Below are positions 38,401-51,430 of a stretch of DNA of 64,000 nt, one piece after another (the first letter of the stretch is position 1; each line of letters starts with the position of its first letter). The stretch comes from Saxidomus purpurata (taxonomy: Eukaryota; Mollusca; Bivalvia; Venerida; Veneridae). The stretch is from NCBI GenBank assembly GCA_022818135.1, contig JAFMSR010000010.1, forward strand, positions 13,331,824 to 13,395,823. The letters are read 5' to 3'. A program made the position numbers and the translations under genes. The notes under the pieces are model-generated. The model was given only the letters and a program-made list of their open reading frames with translations. It did not search any database and was not told where the DNA came from.

Positions 38401-41400
38401 CTGCAAATGTACTTCATGCAAATTTCGAAATATTTAGTGAACTCATCAGCAAAAGGAGTGTACATGTCAGTGCCACTTTGGTTAGAAGCATATAATGTAC
38501 ATTACTGTAGGACAATGGCTCAAAAGCGGTTATACAGAATTATTTACCCTTAACTATATGATACAATTTATACCGCATCCGAGTATTAGATTCAGGTTAC
38601 CAACATCATATTAATTACTGGTTTAGATATTTTGACCTCATATTTAAAAAAAACACATTACATGTATATGAAATTCAGTTTCAGAATAGTTTACAAGAAC
38701 ATTAAATAAAGCTGGTTCATAGCAATAAATATTGTGACATATAAACCCAGTAATATAAACTGAAATGAAGATAAACATACAAAAACATTGGGACATTCTT
38801 TATAACTTTCTACATGTAAAGCATCAATAGTAATTGCAATGCTTCTGCTCGGCTTCGAAGTTGAGAAACAAGTTGCCCTAAAACTTCTGTTTTCAACATG
38901 TATATTCATATATACATTTGTAAACTTATTAATATCTTTTCTTTTTCAAAGGTCAAATAATAAAAATACCACCACCACCATCACTATCTCCAACACTACC
39001 ACCAGCAACAACAACAACAACAATAATAATGATAATAATAATAATTAATAATTATTACAATAATAATAAATGAAAATAATAATTGTGTGGGAAAACGGTC
39101 ACTCAGTTCAAAATATGTTTAAGTAAAGTACCTTTTTAATACTTCCGTGACAGTTGCAAATGTTGCTAAATATATTTCTAGCTTCTAGGCCTGACCACAT
39201 GTATGTTTACCAGCAGATTTGAACACGACTGTTTCTCCTTGTCAACCACAAGTTTGCCTGCTTACGCTAAGACAATTTAATTACGTTGTACCGAACTTCC
39301 AAACATACATCGTTGCTTATGATTTAACGTGGTTGTTACGTTTTTATGTTTGTTTCATTTTCATTTTACGGCGCACTAAAGGAACACACATTAAAAGTAC
39401 AAGCACCACTTTAGGTAGAATTTCATTCTGACGCTAAAAGATGCTGGTGTTCTTTCATCTTTGATCATTAATCAGGATTATTAATTGTATTAAGGTAAAA
39501 GTATACTTTCGATTTACAGAAGTAATGACCGAGAAAACGATATTTCATGGAGTCCTTAATTAAATAGCACAATATCCCATTTATTAGTAACTTGAAAACT
39601 CATTACTTCATGTACAAGATATGGCAATATATCAACCCTACGTTACTATCAGCAACAGCAGTTCCGTGGCGGCAGCAACTTGAATACTTCCGCAGCAGCA
39701 ACAACACCAAAACAGCAATATTTACGTTTCTCTGATTGTTGTTGCTACTGCTGCTGCTTTTATTTTGCAGCAGTAGGATAAAATATGGAGTTATACCTCC
39801 ATGAATGTCATCGTTAGACCAAAAAGTAAACTGTATTTGTGAAAAAGACCAGAAAAAATGTTCAATCTAAACTACGGCATTGTAGACCCCATTTGATCTG
39901 TAGAATATTGCAGGAAAATAACCATTAATTTTATGTGATTTTTGTTTTTGCTTTCTCAACAGATACATGTATCTTTCTCATTTCTTCTTTCTTTTAAAAA
40001 CCTTTAAGTAGAAAGAGCACTATGATACTTCAAATATTCTTCACAAGTGCCTTTCAAAACCTCAGTCATGCGTAAAATTCACACATTCGTGATACTCACT
40101 TAAGTACAAATCAATCTTCAGGAAGTATTGCACGTAAAGAACCCCAAAAAGCTCTGTCGAAAAATATTACAAACCGAAATAAAACCCCGAACTACAGTCT
40201 ACATGTCTCCACGGTGTCTACGTAAGATTTCTGATCTTATGCATTTTGACAATTTACAACTTTCATAATTCCCCGCCACGAATAATATTTCATAAGAAGT
40301 AGGGAGAAGTGAGTTTTCAAAGACGTGGAATAATACCTGGGGCCAGTAATTAAGCAATTTATAAATAATTATGATGCTGATGTTGAGTTTTAAAATGAAT
40401 TAACGAGCTGAAGAATATGAGTTCGCGTGTTTTATAGTGTTTTCACAGAATATTATCAGGGTTTAACATAACTGCTGCATTATGCCAATAAATTTATTGC
40501 CCCGTGAAACGTTTATTGCAGTTTCTTGCTAAAAATTTGATCCCTAGTTAAGACATGAAGTTACTACTTTTTTCACGGCTAAAGAGTCACGTTAGATATA
40601 GTGATGACTAAGCACATGCCCTACTTTACAAATGTAACCGTTGAAAACTGAAAGTCTAAGTAACAAGGTTCGTCTGTCTAACATATGTAGATATTGCATT
40701 TCTTGATAATGACAGTCGAAGTGCAGGTTATCAACCACTGACAACCAGTTGAAGTTCTGTCCATCGAGAAATGAGCCAAGGTCCATAGTGTTTTCCGACA
40801 ATATGCATTGTCACCTTCAAGAAATGAACACTTATTTTATTATACTTATAAAGTCGGAGATTGGTTCGACTCTGCCAGGCATTTTGTTGGCTTGTAACAA
40901 TGCTTTGACTGGAAGTCTTACGAGTCGGACAGAAGTTATTTATGGAAACGTAGAAGTAGTTATTAGTTGATGGCAAATTTTCATTTGTTACATTGTATAT
41001 ATATTATTTGGAGAAACACGCAAGTGGGGTATAATAAAATGAAATATAACAGTGTGAAATATATCAAAGCACATTCAGTGGCATTCAAATATTTCAAGTA
41101 GAAGTCAGGGCAGTTTCACATGAGGAGAAATCATAGGGTCGACCTGGACTATAATCAATCTAAAATATCACCATTTCAAGTTAGAATTGAATGTTGATAG
41201 AATTGTTCTTCATGATGATGATGAAAAAATAATTACAGTAACTGATAAATAGTTCAAGACTTCCAGCTCCAGAAACCACACTAATATTGCACAAATATCT
41301 ATGGATTCTAAAATAGCTAAAGTGTATAGTTATTCAGATAGTATTTACCTTCGGATATTGTCACACTCACGGTTACGTGTAAGTCCCACGTTGTAAGTTG

Positions 41401-44400
41401 CCGCTTAATATTGATACTTAGAGAAACATTAGAATGTAGGCTTAGTTTTCCCTGGTTATTTTGTATTAATCTGGAAGCCTTGTGCTTTCCCGCAACAGTA
41501 AAAACATACATTTTAACGTTCTTCTATTTTTGAAACCAATTTATTTACTATAGCTACTTCCTTAAATATGTAAACTTTATTGATCACATTCTGTTATAAA
41601 GACATCATAAAACAAACTAATAAATCAGCAGAAATCCACACGTAAATCTCGTGCAATTAAATCTAATATTCCTGGTAATTGTTCCAATTGACCGAAGATA
41701 TTCCGAATGATCTTATCCTATTATTAGTAATTCAATTATTTTAATACGGAAGAATTAGTTATCTATGTATATGCCATGATCTTTAATAAAGATAATGGAG
41801 CGCAGGGGGATTTTATGGCTTTTTCTAGCGAGAAGAGAAACGAGGCTGAGTTATAACTGCAGAATCCTTAAGTATAAGATGTTGATACTGACAGATTAAT
41901 AAGTTTCGGATGTTTTATATTCATATAATAAATCTTTTCTAATACCTATTCGCTTTGGAAATACGTTTAATTTTGTAAATTTCAATGTCGACCATCTAAA
42001 AAGTACCTCCGCAAGAGCAGGGTTTTGTATGCGTTTTTAAAAGCATTTTTTTCTGAATGGCTTTTTTACGTGCAGTATCACAATTCTTTAAAATTTTCCC
42101 ATACAATTTTTTTTTCAAGTTTTGAATTATATCTAAGTAAAGGTTTCACTGGGTCGCATGCTGATTTTAAACATTTTCATAAAGAGGATCAAATTTTTTA
42201 AGAAAAGTGAAGACATTTATTTCGAGATTATCGTTTACTAAGCCGCGGCGATCAAAAGGAAAATCTACAGACCAGAGCTGAGGTTTTACATCTTCATAAG
42301 TAGAAATTGTCTCCCGGTTTAATGACGTTAAAACACTTTTCTTTATGTTTAAAATGAAATCAACGTTTATGCGGCGATAAAACAAGCGTCATGCTGATTT
42401 CTAATGGTTTTATGTTCACAGTTGTAACATAGCAGTACACTAATATTGCAGATATTTGAGAGAGTATTTTTTTCGGTGGTAAAAATTAAACTATACAGAG
42501 ACATTCAATGCAGTCCGTTGATCTTAGAGTGTTTTGTATGTATTTCCTTATCGTTCATTTGACTCCGGAAAGGCGCGCTACAGAAGTGGCTGAACATTTA
42601 CTTCGAAATACAAAAATCGCCTAAACGAAGTCGTGACCAACAGTAACAAGCCTAGTAACAAACATTATATTCATCAGATTATCAAAACTCTTAATGTCCC
42701 CAATATGTAAATAGGAAGTCAAAGGCTTCTTTCATAGAGATTCGTTCAAATGCTTTAGTTTCCGAGGTTTATTAGAAAACTCAATGTACAAGTCAAAGTC
42801 ACGTAAAGATATTAAATATTTGCGGTCGACAATCCACATCAGTGTAAATTATTCGGGTATCATACTTTAGTACCCCTGGTCTCAAAAAATCGTTGAACAC
42901 TTGCACTTGAAGCCGATCAAATATGAATGAAAAGAGAACTTTTTATAAGTGAAAGTTGGCATTTTCTTACGGAGACATCTAACATAACTTACATAAGATA
43001 AATATATCATAATATACATTTTAAGTAGCTTGGAATTTCGAAGAAATATTTTTTTAAACTTCATTTGTCGTTTGACTGAAAGAACTGATGGTGTTACATA
43101 ACTGCACACAAAACCATGTAGAGATTTTTAGAGGATTATAAATATATAACTAAGAACTTCCAGTAATGATTTGAGATAGCTCTTGAAAGATATACAACAG
43201 CGAAAATTACATTAAAGCATATTTATCAGGATTCCCGGCATAATCTTTTTACCCCACACTTTACGAACGGTGAGTAACAGATATATTAATGTTATTGAAA
43301 CATATACACCCTGCAGGAATCATATATGTAGATAACAAATGATCTTGCATTCTCGTAATTAGTGCTCGTTGTTTTTTGCTTGGGTTGAAATCCACAAGCC
43401 AATCTTATTTTTGTCTGATGTAACTATTACGAAAATTTTGAAAAAAATGGCCCATAATTACCACGTGGATTGAAAGTTTCAGATATTAGTTACTTAAAAT
43501 CAGATTTCAACAGTATTGACTTTGTTGTTGATCCCAATAGTTGGAAATCATTTTTAATATTGAAGCTATTTTAGCTACTGGCTGTGAGATAAAATGATCA
43601 AATTTCCTCAGAATGCTTGGTCCAAAGAAATATCCCCGGCCGGGTTCGATTGTCTGCTTAGATCAAATATGAAGCATTGTGAAACATATCACTCGGGTGC
43701 AATACCCTAGGTCACACTAAACCTAGTTAACTTAACGATACCCCACTAATCCTCGCCCCAGTAACATAGAATAGTACCAACGAACACTGTCCGAAAGACA
43801 TTGACTACACCAACAATTTCAAAGAAATACAAGATTTATAAAGCTGTCCAGTACCCGTAGCTTTAACCGCTTTCAAGATTATTTTATGCGGCTTCATACA
43901 TAAAAAAGGGACTTCAGACTAGAGTAAAGCAATTAAATATCACATAGTTTTATGTTTTGGACAAAACGGACAATTGTCCACACCTTAATAAAACATGGAA
44001 GCTACATAGCAAGTTTCAAAATCAATCTTTTATGAGAAAGACATTAAAGAAGAAAATGTCGTTCACCTATTGCATTTTATGTAGAAATAAACGTTACCTG
44101 TTATGTTATTTTTTCTAAGAAGGAATCTTAACTAAAAGAAACGAAAGAAGCTCTTATAGTGTAGGTAAAGCATCGCTATCGACTTTCATGATGTTGATGT
44201 AGTCGTATCTTTATTAACGTTTAGAGCACTCACACGCCTGCATTAGAAGCTGCAAGTCGCCAGTTTGACTATGTGGGCGGAGTTTGATGGAGCATATTAA
44301 AGAAGGGGCGTGTACAGTGAAAACGTAGAACTATTTTATCATTCTTATCAAAGAGATCAGAATTTTGCAATTATTACAGAATATATACAGTTTTTTTTGC

Positions 44401-47400
44401 CAGTAAAGAAGCGGTTCATTCTAGTACATAGACGTCTTAACATTATGAAAGAGAAAATCCGGCCATTTGATTATTAATATAAGGGTATTTTTAGAATTTA
44501 TTCAGAAGTTAACGTAACTTAACAGCTTTCAAAATCAACAAATGTTTTTGTCTGTATTGTAGACCGGTCACAGATTAAAAACTATTCACTCACTATAATA
44601 AGCAACATCATTACGGTGATGCATTCCCTAATTATACCGAATAAAATATCAAGAACATATGCGAACAATGTTCCGATACGAAAGGAATCTACTGACAATA
44701 GTTTCATTTATTTAGTAAGAAACCGTCGGCATTCTCAGTCATTCACCAGGGAACTATGTACGACAGAATCATTCTTATTGAACATTTGTGTCCATAAAAA
44801 GATAATACTAAGAATTTGTCTAATGCATGTGACATTGTGATATTAGTACTGAACACTTAAATATCTGTCAAAAAACACGAGGCTTGTCCGGAAGAACTGG
44901 TTGTGGAGCATAGGTTGTATGTGACTGAGTATCAGTATCACCGAATCACGAATTCAGATGTGAAAAACCAGAATTGCATGTAAAAGGGAGGGCAAGTTAC
45001 TTTAAATATTTACAAAAGAAAAATGCCCCTAAGGTAACAGGGTTTCGGTTGAAGGTGGACATTTCGTAACCTGTCAGACGGATTGGCTGTGAACTTCCCA
45101 CATATCAAGTATTTGATCGAGGCTGACAGATTCCAAAAGATTCGAATATGTCAGTTTGTTCACGGAGAATGAAGTTTTGTTTGTATTACTTGAAACCCTA
45201 TCGCCATTTACATTACCGCCTGACATAATAGAGCGCCATCTTGTCATGTATATGTTCAGGGGAGGTAATTATGACATTAGATAATGTCAAACAGTTGCAT
45301 TAAGATACAAATTGGTGTATCAGTCTGTCTATCGTTGAGAATAAAATTCCAGATAAAGTGACATTTGTCTTTCATTTTTGTTAGACGTATGAGTACATTG
45401 ATGGGCCCAAAAAGGCTATTCAGTACATAATAATATTAACAGCTTTCTTCCGTGAATTTGCTTTTCTTTTTAAGTTTACTAACCAAAATGCATGACATTG
45501 TACAAGTTAAACCACAGGACAGTTGAGTCCGTCATGCCATAAACACTCGCAATATTTTTGTATATATATTTGCCTGTTTGGAATTCTTTATTTTGAAAGA
45601 TGGTGGCATGTAATGTTGAGACAATTTCCTTTATTGCACTTACTCCAAATCGATCAGTAAAAGTGACTGTTATCCTAGTGACCCGCCTTTTTAAGAAAAA
45701 AAAATTCAAATCTCTTTGAAGCGTCTACACGTCCACGTTCATAAAGCTCACTGTAACACAATATAGACTAATATCCTTAAACTTATTAGTCATTTTAAAG
45801 CTTTATTAAACATTTATTATTCTGATATAGTTACAGAAAGACGCGTATAGTTCCGCAGAAAAGTTTTTGTTTTCTTTTCAACATTAAGAACTTTGTGCAG
45901 AAAAGTGCTGCGAGTTGTCACCTGTGAGTTGTCACAAGAAAGTCGCCCCATGGATCAGCCAAACTATTATATATTTTTAAGTTTCCCGGTTTTATTTTTG
46001 CGATGCAATTGTATATTACCGGTGATTATTTAAAATGGAGTTTCATTCTGAAAACATAATTATGAAAGTTTGTTGTTTTCATTTTATCTAAAACAAATCC
46101 CCCCCCCCTCCGCAAAAAATCGACAACAACATTGCCAACCGATGGCAAGTAAAATTTTCTTTCGAATGTAAGCAAAATAGGTTATTAATATTTTGGGTTT
46201 ATATGTAATAGTTTTACTTTCAGTTAAAACATAGCCAGTAATTTGGGACGAGTAACTAGCGAGATATGGAAGATAAATTATGAAATATTGCAGGTATCAA
46301 CAGAAACCCTCATCCATTATAGATTAAAGCACTTGCCGTGATTGACAACATAAGTTAGTTTAAGCGCCAGGTTTCCGTGCAGTCTCCCTTCTCTTAGAAG
46401 CCGAGCATTACACGGCGAAACGAACAAAGTATTTAAGTACAGCTAATATAAGAATGTTTTGCGAACTGCTTAACGTAACTGTGGGTCGATTGCCGAGTTT
46501 CATACCAGCCTGACTTTTAAAAATGACCAGAACTTTGGAAATCAGCAAAACACCCAGTAAATTGTTTTCGTTTGCCAGTTATTCTTCAAGTCTGCGCGGA
46601 AGGGTTTATAGAATTTTGTATAACGATTTGTTGCAAGTCACTAGATTTCTATACGCCGGGTAATATTTTTCGTTTTTGTTAGTTTACAAGGGCGTAATTG
46701 GAATAAGTTTTTTGAAATACGTAAGTTTAACTCTTTCTTTCAGTGAAATTAGAACATTAATGAATAAATGAAAAATTACAACTTTAGAGACTCCATGATT
46801 ATTGGCTATAGTACCGTTGACTTTAAGAGAACATCCTAATGGTATACGTCTTTGCTGTAATGTCTTTTATGAATAGATTATTTTCTAACAAAATTCGAAA
46901 TGTCTCCAGTTAACAAACTGTTTCCTCCCTTTTAATTTCATTAATGACTTCGTATAATTGTGAGGGCGTGTCACGCAGTGTAAGTTGCACGTGCGCTTTG
47001 ATCACTTCAAAGTATATCGTACAACGTCCTGTAGGCTTTTGGAATAGAACATTATTAGATTTGATTACACAAAACGAGAAGAAAGCTCCGTAGTTTTTAC
47101 ATTTTTAGCATTAAGGTAATAATCAGAAGACAGCGGTATGTACAGGTATGATGATTTTTGGTTAATATGAAAGCTAATATTTCATCTATTCCAAAGATAT
47201 GGTAGATAATCGACCTGCTGCTTATGTATATTAACTTTTCGGGCTAGGCTTTAAACTTTATGTTTTGAAATGAGGAATAATTTCTAAAACTATCAACTAT
47301 CACTATGATAGTTGATAATTTTAGAAATTATTCCTCATTTTTAAGGTGATTGAAAATGTTCTGTTCATAAGAAATGTTGTTACATGTATTATTGAAAGCT

Positions 47401-50025
47401 CCATTATTACTTGAATTACTCATATATTGTTTATAGAAAATCAAATTACGGATAAAATTATGTCTTGAAATAACTGTGCTCTATTTACTCTAAAATAATG
47501 TAAACGTATGCTTTTCTTTCATATGTTTGTCACTTCTTAACGAAAATGCATTTTCAGGGAGCATTTCTTTCTCTCTTCTTTCCAGTACTACGGTATTATA
47601 TTTATAGCAAATACTCTCGATTAAAAAAAACATTAAAAGATAGTTTTTCGTACAAATAATGGTCACTCAGACTCTCCTGGTAATATAAGAGCTACGAGTA
47701 ATTTTACATCTTAAATGAAGAAGAGTAGGAGAAAGGTTAGCAGACGACATGTGAGATATTCGTAAAATATTATTCCGTTGACACTCTTTAGATTTTAGAT
47801 CATGCTGATATCGAATCTAGAACTATTTAACTTCAACTTCAATTCAGAAAATGTCTAGCATTCTGCTGGAACCTAAATTTAATTAAAATGACTTGAACAA
47901 CAAATAACTCTTTGACAGTGTTCCAGTTTTTCTTTTTTTCAAAGACATATCACTTAACTGAAGTTTTAAAAAGGCAGATTACGTTTCGTCGGAGAGCGAA
48001 CGTGCACAACGTGCACATTTTTCATAAAAAAAGTTTTTAAAACTTATTTCACATTGGTTAGTTTTCCTACAAAATGTCTTGGATAACAAATTTATATTTA
48101 TATTGCTTATCATGCGGTTTTACAGAGGAACGGATGTGATACCGCGGTAATCATGATGCCGTGCGGATAAGCATCAGATCGCCATTGTCTTATCTCTTTG
48201 TAATTAGAGAATGAACTCTAGTGCAAATTTCCGAAACGTCAGAATTAATTTTAAATGTTGTATTTCATTTTAACCGGATGAATGTGTTATGACAGGGTTA
48301 GAATGTTTGCATAAAAATAAGAACATATTAAAACTAGGATAAATCATGGCTCAGAACTTTATAACATTCGTAGAATTTGTAAAAAATTGTAAAATACATT
48401 TACGATTCGCATACGATATAGTATGAACTTTTATAATAAGCATTGTACTGCGTTAAGTAGATTTTGATTAATATTTCTTTCAAACTCTATTGTTTAACAA
48501 AGTATTTTCTCATGAAGTACTTAGGAACTAGGAATTTCACACACTTTTTTCTTGATAAAAAGCACATTAAGCGGTATTTTTACAAAACGTTAAAAGCAAC
48601 GTGAAATATAAAGCATGCAGCAATATCCCAGCTATAGGATTTAAAAAAGACAGGGAGCTGTTGGAAGAAGGGGAACTTAAGAGCGCACAAAACTGTGTTA
48701 AAAAGGGCATGCTCAGATGCTCTACATGTATATTTGAATTAAATTAACATTTTAACATTTTCAATACTGGTCATTTCAACTAATGGTGCCTTACAGAAAA
48801 GGAACCATGGGTATTTTGTCAATAAATCCGAGAAATATGCTCATTAATATAAAATACAAAGGCCTGTCGAAAATGACATAGCAGGGAGCCAGATAAAAAG
48901 GCAGGGTTCACCAGAACAAGGGTAGGGTGCTGCACCCTACTATTTTCTGCTAGTTGGAACACTGAAGTAAACTATTACTGCCTAGACTTCTCAGAAGAAA
49001 CCCGGTTGATATATTATATGATAAATATATATACGCACATAACATGCATGAAGTATATATACAGTCATCCATCAGTAATTATTGAATTATGAATAATGTT
49101 AAAGGATTTTGCCATTAAATCAAATATGTTACCAAACTTGACTAAAGATGTTATACTTGGTATTTTCAGGTGTGGTTCCAGAATCGACGTGCGAAATGGA
49201 GAAAGAGAGAGAGGTACGGTCAGTTCCAGACAATGAGAACAATGCCTCCTGGTATGCCGGGTTACGAGATGTCAATTTCTCCAAGGCATGACGCATACTC
49301 ACAGGTAAATAAGACTCCATAATCTCGGAGATAGCTTCACCGGAGATAGTCTGTAACTACTCTAATCGACTGTTTTTATTAAAAAAAATGAAACTGCACC
49401 GAAATGAGCCAACGGGTGGCAGCTTCCCAACTTTGGTATAGACGACGCAGGTCCATCAATCATATTCTGTTTTTTTTAAACTGACTGTTGTATAATAGCA
49501 CATATTTAACATAAAAATCTGTATCCGTTAATGTTTTGCATCTGTATAGTTTAAGCATACCGGACATGTTCCTAATCTATGGTGGCTGATTTCTGCCATT
49601 TTTTCTGGTGTGTTGGCGCGTTTGAAGGAATAATGGCGCGTGGTGATCATTTTGTTATCTACTTAACAAACTGTTTAATCTTTTGAGGGGAAAGTCATTA
49701 CCATATTTTATTCACACAAAATATTTTACAGATGCAACAGTTATCGTGGACAAATGCCGGACACAATCCATATCAGATGCCAGATAACACGTGCATGGCA
49801 CCGAATCAGCATATGCCGAACTTTATGAGTTTATCACATGGCGGAAACCCACTCGCAGCTTATCCCGTGCATGCGCAATCACCAGCACCAATGACAAGTG
49901 TAAGCCCACAGGACCTTGATGGACGAGAAAATACAGAACTTCGAAGCACGAGTATTGCTGCGCTCAGATATAAAGCACGGGAACATAGTGTTTCTATGGG
50001 AATTTTTGGTGCATATGCAAAATAG
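29159..50025 (+). CDS. Alx: Alx-type (aristaless-like) paired-class homeobox transcription factor, four coding exons
   Basis: Join of 29159-29447, 37858-38252, 49170-49304 and 49732-50025 gives 1113 nt, 370 residues plus stop. Seen: HSIDDILG at residues 47-54, like the octapeptide/eh1 Groucho-binding motif of paired-class proteins; an acidic, Ser/Lys-rich linker; a homeodomain at about 183-242 with Q50 and N51 ([13 protein letters not shown]); and an OAR motif at about 344-358 ([15 protein letters not shown]). The residues after the homeodomain (RERYGQ, then [14 protein letters not shown]) and VYAREQLA in helix 2 fit ALX1/3/4 better than ARX or PRRX. Family knowledge: nuclear factors that bind paired TAAT sites as dimers and pattern mesenchyme or skeletogenic tissue; a role in shell or mantle is inference. 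The ATG at 29159 is the first in-frame one after the 5' leader. Introns have phases 1, 0 and 0 with GT-AG ends. No frame damage is visible. The Alx subgroup is firm; orthology to one vertebrate paralogue is not claimed. Confidence 0.93.
29717..29925. repeat. Minisatellite in Alx intron 1, ~36-43 bp unit
   Basis: Five to six units built on AACTAAATATGGATAAATC with variable spacers. Confidence 0.85.
30974..31047. other. 25-bp hairpin in Alx intron 1
   Basis: The left arm 30974-30998 (AGAATATAAAATCGACGA...) pairs with 31023-31047 at 24 of 25 positions across a 24-nt loop. Confidence 0.85.
35520..35740. repeat. 33-bp minisatellite in Alx intron 1
   Basis: Between six and seven units of 33 bp, each containing CTTGGTCACAGGAGATCAAT followed by TCGCGGTACCTAC. 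The length is a multiple of three, so two frames stay open ([11 protein letters not shown] repeated), but it lies inside an intron and I do not call it coding. Confidence 0.9.
37858..38252 (+). CDS. Alx: Alx coding exon 2 (linker and homeodomain residues 1-46)
   Basis: The acceptor is ctctttcag|AACTC and the donor CAA|gtgagt. The exon encodes the Ser/Asp/Lys-rich linker, then the basic run KKKKRRNR leading into the homeodomain ([16 protein letters not shown]). It ends exactly after ...EARVQ, homeodomain position 46, the conserved intron site of many paired-class genes. Splicing onto exon 1 completes a GAA codon. Confidence 0.93.
38965..39075. repeat. ACC/AAC/AAT microsatellite in Alx intron 2
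   Basis: Successive trinucleotide tracts ACC, AAC and AAT. Confidence 0.85.
39645..39780. repeat. CAG/CAA-rich stretch with inverted counterpart
   Basis: GCAGCAGCAACAAC-type sequence is followed by GTTGTTGCTACTGCTGCTGC, which can fold back on it. Confidence 0.6.
47268..47340. other. Near-perfect 35-bp hairpin, 3-nt loop, Alx intron 2
   Basis: Arms 47268-47302 and 47306-47340 pair at 34 of 35 positions, with only CTA (47303-47305) between them. It begins AAATGAGGAATAATTTC. The loop is too small for an ordinary microRNA precursor. Confidence 0.9.
48922..48940. other. 19-bp palindrome
   Basis: GTAGGGTGC-T-GCACCCTAC, perfect 9-bp arms. Confidence 0.8.
49170..49304 (+). CDS. Alx: Alx coding exon 3 (homeodomain helix 3 and downstream block)
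   Basis: The acceptor is tggtattttcag|GTGTGG and the donor CACAG|gtaaat. The 45 codons encode [19 protein letters not shown], the recognition helix with Q50 and N51, followed by the Alx-like [14 protein letters not shown]. Both ends are phase 0. Confidence 0.93.
49305..49731 (+). other. Alx intron 3 (427 bp)
   Basis: Short phase 0 intron with GT-AG ends. No other feature seen. Confidence 0.85.
49732..50025 (+). CDS. Alx: Alx coding exon 4 (C-terminus with OAR motif and stop)
   Basis: The acceptor is atattttacag|ATGCAACAG. The exon encodes a Pro/Met/Asn-rich transactivation-like stretch and the OAR motif [15 protein letters not shown]. It ends ...IFGAYAK with TAG at 50023-50025. In family members the OAR motif modulates DNA binding and activation. 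Only seven residues lie between the end of this block (at residue 363) and the stop, as usual in the family. Confidence 0.92.
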   Translation: MQQLSWTNAGHNPYQMPDNTCMAPNQHMPNFMSLSHGGNPLAAYPVHAQSPAPMTSVSPQDLDGRENTELRSTSIAALRYKAREHSVSMGIFGAYAK

Positions 50026-51430
50026 ATTCGGTATGGTGTGCTAGTTTGAAACTTGAAATACGACTTTTAATTTCAAAAGGATGCTCTAATTTTATCATGC
50101 AAGTGAATATGCAGGGTACATTTCGAAATGGTGCTACATTTTGTAAAATATATTTAAATTCCATGTAAAGGATAAACATGTTCTAGTTTTTTTTAACGGG
50201 AAATTCTGTTAAAGTTCAAATATCAAAACAAGAGAAATATCATAAAATTAAAATAAACACACGCATGTATCTCATTATCTTTTGATACGTGTGAAAAGAT
50301 ACGAAACTGGTAACAGATTTTTCCGTGAAAATTAAGGTACGAGGCTCTTACCTCTGGAAATGTTCTATGGAAACACGTGCATCTCATGCTTCCAGGATTT
50401 CAGATATATTATGAAGGGCATTGTATATACATGACGAAGTTATACATGTGACATACTGGAGTGTACAATTTTGATTTCGCACAGTCTGAAAACAGTGATC
50501 AATATGTTGTGCCTTGAAAAAATATTAAACCAAAGTGACAGCAAACTAAACGTGTTAGGTGCTTGTTTATATTATCTTGGTTAATAAATAACCAGTTTTA
50601 CTTTACCTTTCTAACATGTTTGAAAATTTGTTTATATTTTTTGTGATAGCTTTGACTGAATTGTGGTGGTGAGTAACCACGAATACAGTGATCGAGTTGT
50701 GATCAGTTACAGTCTTGTATTTTGATTATGTGCTTGCTGCGATTGGACAGTCGTGAAATGGAAGATTGTGTCGTCTGCATAAAACTGCACAGTCTACCAG
50801 ATTTACTTCAAATACTAATTTGTTAGTACATTGCCATTCAACATCGTTATCCACAAGATTTGATTAAAATATGCATCAGGTTCTAAAACTCTCATTTCAG
50901 TGATTCTGTTAGTTTCATCCTCTGCTTTGCACCAACCAGCTAGAAAAGCTAGTATCTACCTCAAACTGTGAATGTAAAGAAATCCTTCTGAACAATTTGT
51001 ATAACAGTCATGTGTCTAAAACAAATTTAATAATGCCAATCATTACCTCACAAAAATGGACACTTCGTACTAAGATCCTTAAGGTGGCGCCTGACTCTTG
51101 CTCGAATTTCATTCACCAAATTCTTCAAAGGCTACATCTTTCTTATTAAAGTTAGAACATATGTGAATATATATCAATCTCTAAACATGTAAGCCACTTG
51201 AAATCAAGTGATGGTGCTCATAACTACAAAAAGAAATAGATTACTATTTGTAATAAAACTTCTAACCTGTCTCCTGTTTTTGTACAACGCTTACAGTCAG
51301 GGGTAACCCAGTAATAATACAAAGTTTTATTTCATTTCATATATTGCTCCCTGTTTTTTTTTAAAGAGTCAGAGATTTTTGAAAACTTTTTTCTTTTGCA
51401 ACGCCCAGTTTCACAGTAAATTCAAGCTTA
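50026..51430 (+). other. Alx 3' UTR and downstream spacer
   Basis: Candidate polyadenylation signals AATAAA lie at 50252-50257 and 50583-50588; which is used is unknown. The rest is AT-rich. From about 51290 the sequence begins to resemble the tandem units that follow. Confidence 0.45.

Larger units (their letters stand above)
38253..49169 (+). other. Alx intron 2 (10.9 kb)
   Basis: Phase 0 intron splitting the homeodomain. Contents that stand out: ACC/AAC/AAT microsatellite (38965-39075), a CAG/CAA-rich stretch with inverted CTG/TTG (39645-39780), a near-perfect 35-bp hairpin (47268-47340), a dispersed-repeat copy (47478-47690) and a 19-bp palindrome (48922-48940). Otherwise it is AT-rich with nothing recognisable. 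Confidence 0.8.
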
